Assembly (NCBI RefSeq): GCF_963668215.1
Contig: NZ_OY764190.1
Coordinates: 4,278,001-4,342,000, forward strand
DNA length: 64,000 nucleotides
Origin: an uncultured Desulfosarcina sp.
GTDB lineage: Bacteria > Desulfobacterota > Desulfobacteria > Desulfobacterales > Desulfosarcinaceae
Direction: 5' to 3'
In this document: positions 15,810 to 25,538 of the stretch, piece after piece
Layout of the letters: each line of letters starts with the position of its first letter
Position numbering within the stretch: the first letter of the stretch is position 1
Translations under genes and position numbers: made by a program
The notes under the pieces: model-generated
Databases searched by the model: none
What the model was told of the DNA's origin: nothing
The model's input: only the letters and a program-made list of their open reading frames with translations

Positions 15810-18800
15810 TCATTGCTCAAAGATCACTTTTCCCAATGAATTAAGATACTGGGTTTTTTGAAGTCTCAATGTTTTGGGATCATATACAAATACAATTTGT
15901 GCGTAGCCCTGCTTGTTGTCGAAAAGATTCCCCTTATCATCTTTAAAAGATACCTCTGTAATATCTCTTCGTTCATTATAGGAAATTGAAAATTCAATCA
16001 TCTTACCATTTGGCAAAGTCGCAGTCACATATTTTGGCAAATCAAATAAATTGTACTCAACCTCAATACTTGTGAAGCCGTCCACTCCTGAAACAGGTTC
16101 GTTTTTATTGTCATGGAAAGCTTGAGATATCAAATTACTCTTTTGATCATATTCTTGCTTCAAACGGTGAAAGCCTGTTTTTTGAAGATTTTCGAGTGTC
16201 TCTTTGGAGTGAATTCCAACAAGGACTGTTGATCTCCATCTGCCTAATATGCTATCAAAATTTTCAAAATCCGTGGTCCAAGTCGGTGCGATAATATTTT
16301 TCCGTATTGTAGGTTTGTTGTCTGAATCGAAATAAGCTAATTCTTCTATTAGGCCATGATCGTCCCGATTAATCTTGATGGAAGAATAACCGTAAATATT
16401 ATCGATAGGCCTGCTATCCACACCGAAGTGATCTTCACGGATTAGACGCCCCATGTTGTCATATTCCGCAGCGGCTTTTGCATAGCCGTATTTGCACAGT
16501 GTAGGTTTTCCATCAATGCCGAAATAGGCTTGTTCAATTTCGTTGCTCCGACTGTCATATTTTACGGTGGCTTTTGCATAGCCGTATTTGCACAGTGTAG
16601 GTTTTCCATCAATGCCGAAATGAGCTTGTTCAACCCCGTTACCCCGATTGTCATATTTTATAGTGGTTTTGGCGTAGCCGTTGTCGATAAGAGTAGGTTT
16701 ACTGTCAGTGCCGAAAAACGTCGTTTCAATCAGGTTGTCGCGACTGTCATATTGCATAGTGACTTTGAGGAATCCAAATTTGTTTAGGTTCTGTTTGCCG
16801 TCAGTTCCGAAATACACCTGTCCGATCCGATTGCTCCGATTGTCATATTGTATAGTGAGTTTGGACCATCCTTTTTTGTGCAAGGTAGGTTTGCCATCAG
16901 TTCCGAAACATTCCTGTTTAACTACGTTACCCCGACTGTCATATTGTTGAGTGATTTTGGCATAGCCGTCTTCGTACAGGACAGGTTTGCCGTTGGTGTC
17001 GAAATACGCCTGTTCAATCAGGTTACCCCGACTGTCATGTTTTTGAGTGAATTTGGAATAACCGTCTTTATGCAGAACAGGTTGACTGTCAATGTTGAAA
17101 CAAACCTGTTCCACCAGGTTGCCTCGACTATTATATTTCATACTGACTTTTGAAAAGCCGTCTTTATTCAGGGAAGGTTTGCCGTTGGTGTCGAAATAAG
17201 CCTGTTCAATCAGGTTCCTCCGACTGTCATGTTGTTGTGTGAGTTTATGATAGCCGTCTTTACACAGGGTAGGTTTGCCATTTGTGCCGAAAAAACCTGC
17301 TTCCACCAGATTACTTCGACTATCATATTTCATACTAGATTTTGAAAAGCCGTCTTTATTCAAGGAAGGTTTGCCGTCGGAACCGAAATAAGCCTGTATA
17401 ATCAGGTTGCCCCGACTATCATGTTGTTGAGTGCATTTATAGTAGCCATTTTTGTTAAGTGTCGGGTTGCCGTGAGAATCGAAATAAGCCTGTTCAATCA
17501 GGTTGCCCCGACTGTCATGTTGTTGAGTGAGTTTATAGTAGCCATTTTTATTAAGTATCGGTTTATTGTCAGAACCGAAATAAGCCTGTTCAATTAGGTT
17601 GCCCCGACTATCATGTTGTTGAGTGAGTTTATAGTAGCCATCTTTATTAAGTATCGGTTTGTCGTCAGAATCGAAATAAGCCTGTTCAATCAGGTTGCCC
17701 CGACTGTCATGTTGTTGAGTGAGTTTATAGTAGCCATCTTTATTAAGTATCGGTTTACCGTCAGAACCGAAATAGGCCTGTTCAACTACGTTCCCCCGAC
17801 TGTCATACTGCTTGGTGATTTTAGCATAGCCGTAATTAAGCAGAACAGGTCTGCCGTCGGAACCGAAATAGGCCTGTTCAATTACGTTTCCCCGACTGTC
17901 ATGCTTTTGAGTGCATTTGGCATAGCCGTATTTGCACAGGATAGGTTTGCCGTCAGAACCGAAATAGGTCCATTCAATCAGGTTCCTCCGACTGTCATGT
18001 TTTTGAGTGCATTTGGCATATCCATCTTTGTACAGGGAAGGTTTGCCATCAGTGCTGAAATAGGCCTGTTCAATTAGGTTACCCCGACTGTCATACTGTT
18101 TGGTGATTTTAGCATAGCCATCTTCAAACAGGATAGATCTATTGTCAACACCCAAAGCGACTGATTCAATTTTGTTTCCATGACTATCGTATATATTTTT
18201 ATAGCCAGCGTAACCTTTTTTCTGTATTACTAAATGATCATCGAGACCATAAAAGTGCACCTCAGCCAAGTTGTTGCGACTATCATATGCTAATGCTATT
18301 CGTGCATAGCCATTGCTATGCATTTGTGGGTTTCCTTTTTCATCCACAAACGTAGTTTCTGTCGCAAGACAGTCTTGATTATATTTAAAATGAGCTTCCT
18401 TGATGCCGCTCTTTAAGGTGAGGGTATTTCCCTCCTGATCGATGTAGCCAATAGAAATTCTGTTTCCGTGATCATCATAGGAATAAATCCGGCCTGATGT
18501 CCCTAACTGATCTTCTGTCGGGTCGCCGTAAGAGGTTTGAAAAAACCGTCGATCATTGTAACCATTTGAATTAAAAGTGATAAGATGCTGTTCAATTCTG
18601 CTTTTCCCTGTATTTTTATTGAGTCCCATTGATAATGAAGATGTGTCTACAGTTGCAGTCCTCAATCCTCCTATAGAGGTTTCTTGTTTGAAATAGACCG
18701 TTGCATTTTGGTTATTTGGAGAAAAGGCATAATTATGGGTGATTTTTGATGTGCCTTTATTGTCATACAAAGAAACCATATCGAGTTTTCCCTGTACTCC

Positions 18801-19703
18801 ATACTGAAACCGCCATTCAGCGATTCCGATTAACCAAGGATCAACATCGTATATATCTTCAAAGGCCATTGCCTTTAGTGCACCAGTTTGTCTCACCATT
18901 CGTATCAGCTTGTGCTGCTGGTAGAAAAGTGCATAGGCTACATTTCGAGCCTTAGCCTCTTTCAAGCTTATTGATCCTATTCCTTTCGGCACCCCGCAAA
19001 CGGTTACATAATTGTTGTAATAGCGAGTCTTGACCCGGTTATAGTCCCAATAATAGAGCCCACCAACAAGTAGTAGCAGACATGCTGCGGCTCCCAAAAT
19101 AAACCGATTGCGTCGTTTTTTCAGCTCTCGTTGCTTATCGCGTTGCCAAAGATCATCAAAGTTGCAGCCGATCAGGCCGGCTACAATACGCAGACACTCC
19201 TTTTTTTTTATTTCTTTTTCACTGCTCCCTTCAACAGGACGCACATCTGCACCAATCGGTTCAAAATCCTTAACAGGTGGATTGGCCTCAGCCTCATCAA
19301 AACCAATCAGTTGGCGGGTAGTCAATACCTTGGGGAAGGAATCGTCCGGCTCTCCATCAATCAGCAGAGGGAAGATTTTATCTCCTCGCCCCAGTTCTTT
19401 GAAAATCTCGATTTCACGGGAGACCCATTTGGATTTGGGGGTGTCGGGAGAACAGATGATAATCAGGAAACGGGATGCTCTTAGTGCCGTTTCGATCTGA
19501 TGGTTGAGGCTGCCGTCTGAGGGAAGTTCATCGCGATCACGGAAAACTTTTCCTAATTTGGCAGGAAAACCCACTTTCTGCAATTCTTTTGGGACACGAT
19601 AAGTTTCAAGTGCGTTTAGGAGCCATTCAGCCCATTTACGATCTTTGGTGGTATGACGATAGCTGATAAAAGCGCTGTATTTATAACTTTCCGTTTCACT
19701 CAC
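15810..19703 (-). CDS. TIR-domain membrane protein with 21 tandem 32-residue YD-like repeats
   Basis: The protein has 1297 residues. An N-terminal TIR domain spans residues 8-130: YSAFISYRHTTKDRKWAEWL, the RDRDELPSDGSL loop and SKWVSREIEIF. Glu97 sits where SARM1-type TIRs keep the NADase glutamate, so NAD+ cleavage is plausible. A linker with RIVAGLIGCNFDDLW leads to one membrane helix at about 200-219. Residues 465-1136 are exactly 21 repeats of 32 residues on the pattern GYxKxTxxYDSRGNLIEQAYF, then xxDGKPxLxKD; degenerate copies flank them. The YDxxGN core recalls RHS/YD repeats. Charged residues before the helix suggest a cytoplasmic TIR and exported repeats. It lies 93 bp after the second TIR gene and probably shares its transcript. 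Its base composition is visibly more A/T-rich than the core genes. Confidence 0.85.
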   Translation of the reverse strand: MSETESYKYSAFISYRHTTKDRKWAEWLLNALETYRVPKELQKVGFPAKLGKVFRDRDELPSDGSLNHQIETALRASRFLIIICSPDTPKSKWVSREIEIFKELGRGDKIFPLLIDGEPDDSFPKVLTTRQLIGFDEAEANPPVKDFEPIGADVRPVEGSSEKEIKKKECLRIVAGLIGCNFDDLWQRDKQRELKKRRNRFILGAAACLLLLVGGLYYWDYNRVKTRYYNNYVTVCGVPKGIGSISLKEAKARNVAYALFYQQHKLIRMVRQTGALKAMAFEDIYDVDPWLIGIAEWRFQYGVQGKLDMVSLYDNKGTSKITHNYAFSPNNQNATVYFKQETSIGGLRTATVDTSSLSMGLNKNTGKSRIEQHLITFNSNGYNDRRFFQTSYGDPTEDQLGTSGRIYSYDDHGNRISIGYIDQEGNTLTLKSGIKEAHFKYNQDCLATETTFVDEKGNPQMHSNGYARIALAYDSRNNLAEVHFYGLDDHLVIQKKGYAGYKNIYDSHGNKIESVALGVDNRSILFEDGYAKITKQYDSRGNLIEQAYFSTDGKPSLYKDGYAKCTQKHDSRRNLIEWTYFGSDGKPILCKYGYAKCTQKHDSRGNVIEQAYFGSDGRPVLLNYGYAKITKQYDSRGNVVEQAYFGSDGKPILNKDGYYKLTQQHDSRGNLIEQAYFDSDDKPILNKDGYYKLTQQHDSRGNLIEQAYFGSDNKPILNKNGYYKLTQQHDSRGNLIEQAYFDSHGNPTLNKNGYYKCTQQHDSRGNLIIQAYFGSDGKPSLNKDGFSKSSMKYDSRSNLVEAGFFGTNGKPTLCKDGYHKLTQQHDSRRNLIEQAYFDTNGKPSLNKDGFSKVSMKYNSRGNLVEQVCFNIDSQPVLHKDGYSKFTQKHDSRGNLIEQAYFDTNGKPVLYEDGYAKITQQYDSRGNVVKQECFGTDGKPTLHKKGWSKLTIQYDNRSNRIGQVYFGTDGKQNLNKFGFLKVTMQYDSRDNLIETTFFGTDSKPTLIDNGYAKTTIKYDNRGNGVEQAHFGIDGKPTLCKYGYAKATVKYDSRSNEIEQAYFGIDGKPTLCKYGYAKAAAEYDNMGRLIREDHFGVDSRPIDNIYGYSSIKINRDDHGLIEELAYFDSDNKPTIRKNIIAPTWTTDFENFDSILGRWRSTVLVGIHSKETLENLQKTGFHRLKQEYDQKSNLISQAFHDNKNEPVSGVDGFTSIEVEYNLFDLPKYVTATLPNGKMIEFSISYNERRDITEVSFKDDKGNLFDNKQGYAQIVFVYDPKTLRLQKTQYLNSLGKVIFEQ
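16296..18311 (-). repeat. 21 in-frame tandem repeats of 96 bp inside the TIR gene
   Basis: The 32-residue protein repeat corresponds to 96 bp. The 2016-bp array contains 21 units with no length variation. Central units (about 17440-17770) are nearly identical at the DNA level, sharing words such as CCCCGACTGTCATGTTGTTG, while outer units are more diverged. This pattern is expected from recent internal duplication or gene conversion, with older units at the edges. Confidence 0.9.
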
Positions 19704-19796
19704 GTTTTTCTCCCGAGCAATGATGATTATTATGCAAACAAATTATCATGTGATTGAAAAGTGCGAGAAGTGTTTTTAGAGCATCTCGCTGAATAA

Positions 19797-22700
19797 TTAC
19801 TTCTTGGATTTTGTAAATTCTTTGCGCATCCAAGCCAGAGCATTTTGGTACTCTTCCACGTGCCAGCCGTTGTTTTTGAAGAGTTCGAAATCGGCCACTG
19901 GGCCGTTCTCGAAAGCCTCTTGGTCTGGAATTTGATACAGTGCCTCACGATAAAGGGAGTAAGCTCGTTCGAATTCTTTATTGTACAGGTGCAGGTGACC
20001 CAAATTAATCGTCCATGCCCAACTATTTGGATCAAGCTCATGGGCCTTCCGGCAAAAGGGTTCGGCTTCAGTAAATCGCTTTTGAGTGATGAGGAGCCAA
20101 GCTAAGCTGCCGAACGCATCGGCGAATTCTGGAAAAAGCTTGCAAACATTTCGATAATCCTTCTCCGCCTGATCATATTTTTCCAAAAAATAATAAATTT
20201 GTCCGCGAAGCCAGAGAGCTTCAAAATGATCTGGATCGAGTTGGATGACTTTGTTGCATAGATCGATGGCGTCGTCATATTGTTTTAGCCTAAACTTTTC
20301 TATAGCCTGCATTAATAATTGATCGGCTGGTAGCTTATCATGAAATATTCGACGTTGCGCTAATTCTTTCAAGCGATCTTCAGCTATCTCTTCACCGGCT
20401 GCCGAGGCCTTTTGGTACCACTCCTCGGCTTTTTCGAATTCATTGTCGCGATCATAAATCAGCCCCAATTGCAGCATGGCGGCAGCGTCGCCTTTTTTTG
20501 CACTGGACAACCAATGGAAGGGGTGAGTCGCAGGCCAGTTGGGTGTCAACATCTGGATAGAAGGAGAAGAATCATCTTTCGGCAGCAGATTTATGCCGCT
20601 TAATGTCAGTTGAACCCGGTTTTCAGTATCCTCGATGATCGCAGGCATGTTCTGCCAATTTTGTGATAAATCCCATAGAATCACGGTGCCGTCCGAAGAT
20701 CCGGAAGCCAGGATCTTGCCGTCCGGGCTGAATGAAACACCATAAACCGAAGAGGCATGCCCTTTCAGAGTGGCTTTGGCTTCTCCGCTTTCTATATCCC
20801 AGAGAATCACGGTGTTGTCCCAAGATCCGGAGGCAAGGGTTTTACCGTCCGGGCTGAAACAGACACTTGCGACCCCGCTTGAATGCCCTTTGAGCTTTCT
20901 TAAGGCTTCTCCGCTTTCTACATCCCATAGTATGAGGGTACCGTCTGTAATAATAGAACCGGATGCCAAGGTCTTGCCATCCGGGCTGAAGCAGACACTT
21001 TTAACAACGCCTAAATCTCCTTGGAGTTTCCTTCGGGCTTCTCCGCTTTCTACGTCCCAGAGAACGACGGTGCCGTCCCAAGTCCCGGTCGCCAGTGCAT
21101 TACCGCTTGGGCTGAAGCAGACATTTGCGATATCGCCCGATTGTCCGGTGAGGGTGCGTAAGGACTCTCCGGTTTTTACGTCCCATAGAATCACGGTGCT
21201 GTCCTGAGATCCGGATGCCAGTGTCTTGCCATTTGGGCTGAAGCAGACACTCGTGACACCGCTCGAATGTCCCTTGAGGGTGCGTAAGGCTTCTCCGCTT
21301 TCTGAGTCCCAGAGAATTACGGTGTTGTCTAAAGACCCGGAAGCCATGGCCTTTCCGTCCGGGCTGAAGCAGATACTATAAACATCGTTCCTATGTTCCT
21401 TGAGTCTGCGAAAGGCTCCTCCGCCTTCTACGTCCCAGAGAATTATGGTGTCGTCAAAAGATCCGGATGCCAAGGTTTTACCGCCCGGGCTGAAGCAGAC
21501 ACTTTCAACAGAGTCTGAATGTACTTTGAATTTTTTCCGGGCTTTTCCGCTTTCTACGTCCCACAGAATCACATTATGGTCCCAAGATCCGGAAGCCAGC
21601 GTCTTGCCATCCGGGCTGAAGCAGATACTAAAGACAAAAGTCGAATGTTCCTTGAGTCTGCGTAGGGCCTTTCCGCTTTCTACGTCCCAAAGAACCACGG
21701 TGTTATCCCAGGATCCGGAAGCCAGTGTCTTGCTGTCCGGGCTGAAGCAGATACTTGCGACACGGCCTGAATGCTCCTTGAGCGTGGGTAAAATCTCTCC
21801 GGTTTCTATGTTCCAGAGAATCATAGTACCGTCCTGATATCCGGATGATAGGGTCCTGCCGTCCGGGCTGAAACAGATACTTGCAACATCGCCCAAATGC
21901 CCTACGAGTGTGCGTAAGGCCTCTCCGGTTTCTACATCCTTTAGAATAATGGTGCCATCCTGAGATCCGGATGCCAATGTCTTGCCGTCCGGACTGAAGC
22001 AGATACCTACACCAAGTCCTTTGAGGGTTCGCAGGACTTCTCCGCTTTCTACGGCCCATAGAATTACAGTATTGTCCTGAGATCTGGAAGCCAGGATCTT
22101 GCCGTCCGGACTGAAACAGGCACCTGCACCAGGACCCTGGAGCGCGCGTAAGGCTTTCCCGCTTTCTAAATCCCAGAGGGTGACTGCGTTGTCAATTATT
22201 GAACTGGATGCCAAGGTCTTGCCATCTGGGCTGAAGCAGTAGACGCTTACGAGATCGCTCAAATGTATGTTGAATGTACGTACGGCTTCTCCGTTTTCCA
22301 AATCCCATAAAATAACGGATTGATGAACAGAACCGGAAATCAGGGTTTTACCATCCGAGCTAAACGCTACTTTGGCATAGCTTTCGAGGTCACTGTCTCT
22401 GAATATGCGGGGAGCTCTGAAGATAATGGGAGTGATGGGGTCGTTTATATTGACGTTTGCAGCACGTAGCTGGTTTTGAGCATCATCTTTTTTCAGGTTT
22501 TTCCTGGCATGAAGGGCATAGAGATATGCAGAATTGAAGTTTTTATCTTTTTCTTCCTGACTGGCTTTTTCTAAAAGGGTGAGGCCGTAGTTATGATTGG
22601 CCTCGACCAAATTTTTTTCCGCTTGCTGCCATTGAAAAAAGCTGATTGCTCCTAATCCGGAGATGGTCAGTAGCAGAAGGGAGAGAATAGCGGTCAATGC

Positions 22701-23303
22701 GATAAGCCGCTGACTACGCCGCCGCTGATCTCTTTGTTTTAGTTGGTCAAATCGAATACCAAGAAGGCCGGCCAGAATTTTAAGTTTGGCATCATTTTTA
22801 TCTTCTTTGCCTTTACGGGCATCGGCAGCAATGGGTTCCACCCGTTCCTGCGTGAGTTGACCATCAGCTCCCATCTGGAATTTGACGGCATCGGGAAAGC
22901 ACTCCTGCATCCCTGATTCAGGTTTGTCACCAGCATTGGGTTCGCCATCAACGATGAGGCAGAGGATGTGGTTCTCTCTACCTAAAGATTTAAAATGCCG
23001 TATCTCCTCATCAACCCAACGTGATGTGGCCGAGTGGGGTGAGCAGATGACGATCAAATAGCGCGAATCACTAAGCGCTTCATGGATATTGTCGCCAAGG
23101 TCCGCCGAGGTGGGTAGTTCCTCCCGGTCGCGAAAAATGGGAAATACCCGTCTGGGAATCGTGTCACCTCTCCCATTCTCTTCTCCAGCGAGGGATTTGG
23201 GGACCCGGTAGGTTTCCAGCGCCCGATGCAGCCAATCACCCCAATTTTTATCTTGGTGGCTGTAGCTGATAAATGCCCAATAACGAAAGGAATTTTTTTT
23301 CAT
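19797..23303 (-). CDS. TIR-domain membrane protein with 14 WD40 repeats and Sel1/TPR tail
   Basis: The protein has about 1168 residues from the ATG at 23303, which has GGAGAG upstream; an open frame continues to 23414 but without such a site. The TIR domain comprises FRYWAFISYSHQDKNWGDWL, FRDREELPTSADLGDNIHEA and SRWVDEEIRHF (Glu100 at the NADase position). The linker KILAGLLGIRFDQLKQRDQR leads to a membrane helix at about 200-223. Then come 14 WD40 repeats (pattern SPDGKTLASGSxDxTVILWD, then VESGEALRTLKGH), enough for two seven-bladed propellers. A Sel1-like repeat and about three TPRs form the C-terminus. The shared TIR-linker-TM start with the downstream neighbour shows common ancestry with swapped sensor regions. 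It is divergent from the SLOG-SLATT gene. Confidence 0.88.
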   Translation of the reverse strand: MKKNSFRYWAFISYSHQDKNWGDWLHRALETYRVPKSLAGEENGRGDTIPRRVFPIFRDREELPTSADLGDNIHEALSDSRYLIVICSPHSATSRWVDEEIRHFKSLGRENHILCLIVDGEPNAGDKPESGMQECFPDAVKFQMGADGQLTQERVEPIAADARKGKEDKNDAKLKILAGLLGIRFDQLKQRDQRRRSQRLIALTAILSLLLLTISGLGAISFFQWQQAEKNLVEANHNYGLTLLEKASQEEKDKNFNSAYLYALHARKNLKKDDAQNQLRAANVNINDPITPIIFRAPRIFRDSDLESYAKVAFSSDGKTLISGSVHQSVILWDLENGEAVRTFNIHLSDLVSVYCFSPDGKTLASSSIIDNAVTLWDLESGKALRALQGPGAGACFSPDGKILASRSQDNTVILWAVESGEVLRTLKGLGVGICFSPDGKTLASGSQDGTIILKDVETGEALRTLVGHLGDVASICFSPDGRTLSSGYQDGTMILWNIETGEILPTLKEHSGRVASICFSPDSKTLASGSWDNTVVLWDVESGKALRRLKEHSTFVFSICFSPDGKTLASGSWDHNVILWDVESGKARKKFKVHSDSVESVCFSPGGKTLASGSFDDTIILWDVEGGGAFRRLKEHRNDVYSICFSPDGKAMASGSLDNTVILWDSESGEALRTLKGHSSGVTSVCFSPNGKTLASGSQDSTVILWDVKTGESLRTLTGQSGDIANVCFSPSGNALATGTWDGTVVLWDVESGEARRKLQGDLGVVKSVCFSPDGKTLASGSIITDGTLILWDVESGEALRKLKGHSSGVASVCFSPDGKTLASGSWDNTVILWDIESGEAKATLKGHASSVYGVSFSPDGKILASGSSDGTVILWDLSQNWQNMPAIIEDTENRVQLTLSGINLLPKDDSSPSIQMLTPNWPATHPFHWLSSAKKGDAAAMLQLGLIYDRDNEFEKAEEWYQKASAAGEEIAEDRLKELAQRRIFHDKLPADQLLMQAIEKFRLKQYDDAIDLCNKVIQLDPDHFEALWLRGQIYYFLEKYDQAEKDYRNVCKLFPEFADAFGSLAWLLITQKRFTEAEPFCRKAHELDPNSWAWTINLGHLHLYNKEFERAYSLYREALYQIPDQEAFENGPVADFELFKNNGWHVEEYQNALAWMRKEFTKSKK

Positions 23304-23511
23304 ATATCGTGTCTCTCCAAAGCCCGCTATTTCGAATGGCTTCAAAATACCGCCGGAACCGTTGTTTAACCATTTTTTAACAAAACATTTGGTGGCGTTT
23401 CGTTTTTGCTGCAAGATTGCGAGAATGAAAAATGTTGAAAGGGCCGGAAGCTTGCTGTAACCTTTTTGCCTCGCGGCAAAATTTCAAAATAATTACAAGG
23501 AGCGGACAGAC
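23304..23511. promoter_or_regulatory. Divergent promoter region of the TIR and SLOG-SLATT operons
   Basis: This roughly 208-bp region separates the leftward TIR operon from the rightward SLOG-SLATT operon and must hold both promoters. A compact hairpin, TTTTGCC-TCGC-GGCAAAA, lies at 23464-23481, about 30 bases ahead of the SLOG-SLATT start, where it could affect initiation or serve as a regulatory site. I could not pick convincing -35/-10 pairs by eye. No regulator gene is present in the locus. Confidence 0.4.
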
Positions 23512-25521
23512 GTGTCAAGCAATACCGATTCAATATACAGCGGGATGGTTAAGCAACCATGCCCGCCCATGACACTGAGAATCGGCGTCGCCGGGCATCG
23601 CCGTCTGGAAAAGGCCACCCTACCCGTTCTCAGGCAGCAGCTTAAAAAAATCTATGCGGATCTTCACCGATTAATCCAAAGAGCGGCATCCCATGAAATC
23701 GCCAAAAATATCTATGCCCCGGAGCCATTTGTCATCCGATTTATCAGTCCGCTGGCGGAAGGCGCCGACAGGCTTTGCATCGAACCTGAACTGATGCCAT
23801 TCGAGGTTGAACTGGCCGCGATCCTTCCTTTTGCCAGGGCGGAATACGAAAAAGACTTTGCTCCTGCATCGAGTGATGTGGAGACAGGGCAAGGGACTGT
23901 CGCTGAATTTCGAGGACTCCTTAAACGCATCGGGTTTGACGAGGCCGGAGACAATGCCTGGGTGCCATTGATCGAACTCGACGGCAGCCTGTCGCACAGC
24001 CCGGAGGACTATAACGATTGCGCCAAGGTCCTGGTCGAACACAGTGACCTACTGGTCGCCGTCTATGATGGTAATGATTCCGAGAATACCGGCACGGCGG
24101 CGACCGTCAGAGCTGCCATGGAACAAGGCGTAACGGTGATTCACGTGTCCACCCTTGCGCCGAGGAAGGTGGTCATCCGCCCATCCGGTTTGTTCGAACA
24201 TGCCGCCTCGGAATTGGACTACACCCTGAAAAACCTGGAAGGCGAATTAAACCGCCTCCTGCTTTTTTCGGATGTGATTAAGACAAAAGAAGAACAGGCA
24301 CAGGTAATCGAACGGTTCCAGCGTTATCGGACGGGGGAATGCCTGTCATGCGATACCTCAGTTGCTGCAGATTTTACAGACGACGAACCGATGCGTGCGG
24401 CAAAGGCCTCCCCGACATTAGGATCTGAGTTTTTCAGCTTTTTTAAAAAAACAATGACCAGGGGGAAGAGGGTTGGACAAAAAGTGGATGAGATGAATCA
24501 TTCCGCTGCGATCGACACCAACCTCAAAAAGAAAACAGATATCGAGGGTGCGATCAGCAACCACCACCTTTACAGCGCCTTTTTACGCACTGACCAACTG
24601 GCCAGTCATTACGCTGATATCCATCGCTCCTCATTTCTGCTCATTTACATCTTAGGTGCCCTGGCCTTGTCGGCTGCAGCTTCCGCCCTGGCCTTCGGCG
24701 GAAATCATAACGGTGCACACCATGGATTGGTGTTTGCCCTGGTTGTCGTCGAATTGCTGCTACTGGGAATGATCTATCTACTGTTCAGGAAGGATCGCCG
24801 TCATGATTACCATGGCCGCTGGTTGGAATATCGCTGTCTGGCTGAGCTTTTCAGGCCGTTGATATACATGAATTTCCTGGGGAGAAGCGTTGCTTTGTTT
24901 ACAAAAAAAAGCACCTCGGCCACCCTGAATCGCGAGTTTGTCGGCCACCATTCCAGTGCCCGGTGCTGGATATACATTTACCTGGTGAGTGTTCTCCGCT
25001 GGGTCGGCTTTTCATATTGCCAGCTGGGTGGCGAATATAAGAAGGATGTTGTTGCCTTTGTCAATGAAGCCTGGATCAGAAAGCAAATTGACTATCACAC
25101 AAAAAATGCAGCCCAAATGACGGTCATGGGGGACCGGCTTAGGTCGTTCAGCTTTGCACTCTTTTTTGCAACTTTAGCCGCCGTGCTGGTGAAACTTGGA
25201 ATTCTGGTTGCGGAAATATCATTGGGCATGCACTTTTCATTGTTGCTGACATCGTCAATAGGACTCTTGACCGCGGTTTTTCCCATTCTGGCCACGACAG
25301 CCTTTTCAATTCGCAACCATGCCGAATTCGACATCTCCGCCCAGCGGTCCTTGTCCATGCGGGCCGTCTTGCTGGCCCATCTCAAGACCTGCGCAAGATA
25401 TGCGCAACATGTGAAAAGCGAAATTATACACCGGGATTTACAGCGCCTTGCCCATGAGAGTATCAATGAGACCGCCGAATGGCTGGAAATTTATGAGGTC
25501 AAGGAAACCGAGCCGGCTTAA
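23512..25521 (+). CDS. SLOG-domain protein with C-terminal SLATT-like membrane effector region
   Basis: The protein has 669 residues from a GTG start, preceded by AAGGAGCGG. The N-terminal half is a Rossmann-like SLOG domain: LRIGVAGHRRLE at residues 22-33, FISPLAEGADRL, and SDLLVAVYDGNDSENTGTAA, then TVRAAMEQGVTVIHV. SLOG domains are thought to bind or process nucleotide-derived ligands. The C-terminal half has two hydrophobic pairs: IYILGALALSAAASALAF plus FALVVVELLLLGMIYLLF, and later FALFFATLAAVLVKLGIL plus LLLTSSIGLLTAVFPILA. Conserved helical segments lie around them, as in SLATT pore-forming effectors. Burroughs and Aravind (2015) linked SLOG and SLATT in predicted nucleotide-sensing defence systems. 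A 17-bp gap to the FHA-protease gene indicates one operon. Confidence 0.75.
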   Translation: MSSNTDSIYSGMVKQPCPPMTLRIGVAGHRRLEKATLPVLRQQLKKIYADLHRLIQRAASHEIAKNIYAPEPFVIRFISPLAEGADRLCIEPELMPFEVELAAILPFARAEYEKDFAPASSDVETGQGTVAEFRGLLKRIGFDEAGDNAWVPLIELDGSLSHSPEDYNDCAKVLVEHSDLLVAVYDGNDSENTGTAATVRAAMEQGVTVIHVSTLAPRKVVIRPSGLFEHAASELDYTLKNLEGELNRLLLFSDVIKTKEEQAQVIERFQRYRTGECLSCDTSVAADFTDDEPMRAAKASPTLGSEFFSFFKKTMTRGKRVGQKVDEMNHSAAIDTNLKKKTDIEGAISNHHLYSAFLRTDQLASHYADIHRSSFLLIYILGALALSAAASALAFGGNHNGAHHGLVFALVVVELLLLGMIYLLFRKDRRHDYHGRWLEYRCLAELFRPLIYMNFLGRSVALFTKKSTSATLNREFVGHHSSARCWIYIYLVSVLRWVGFSYCQLGGEYKKDVVAFVNEAWIRKQIDYHTKNAAQMTVMGDRLRSFSFALFFATLAAVLVKLGILVAEISLGMHFSLLLTSSIGLLTAVFPILATTAFSIRNHAEFDISAQRSLSMRAVLLAHLKTCARYAQHVKSEIIHRDLQRLAHESINETAEWLEIYEVKETEPA

Positions 25522-25538
25522 ACTACAGGGAGATCTTC

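Noticed and set aside
16296..18311. Regular repeats that could be mistaken for a CRISPR array
   Set aside because: The 96-bp units are contiguous without spacers, stay in one coding frame and translate into a consistent 32-residue protein repeat; no cas gene is present.
20660..22400. Repetitive DNA of about 126-bp period
   Set aside because: It is the coding sequence of the 14 WD40 repeats and not a separate repeat element.
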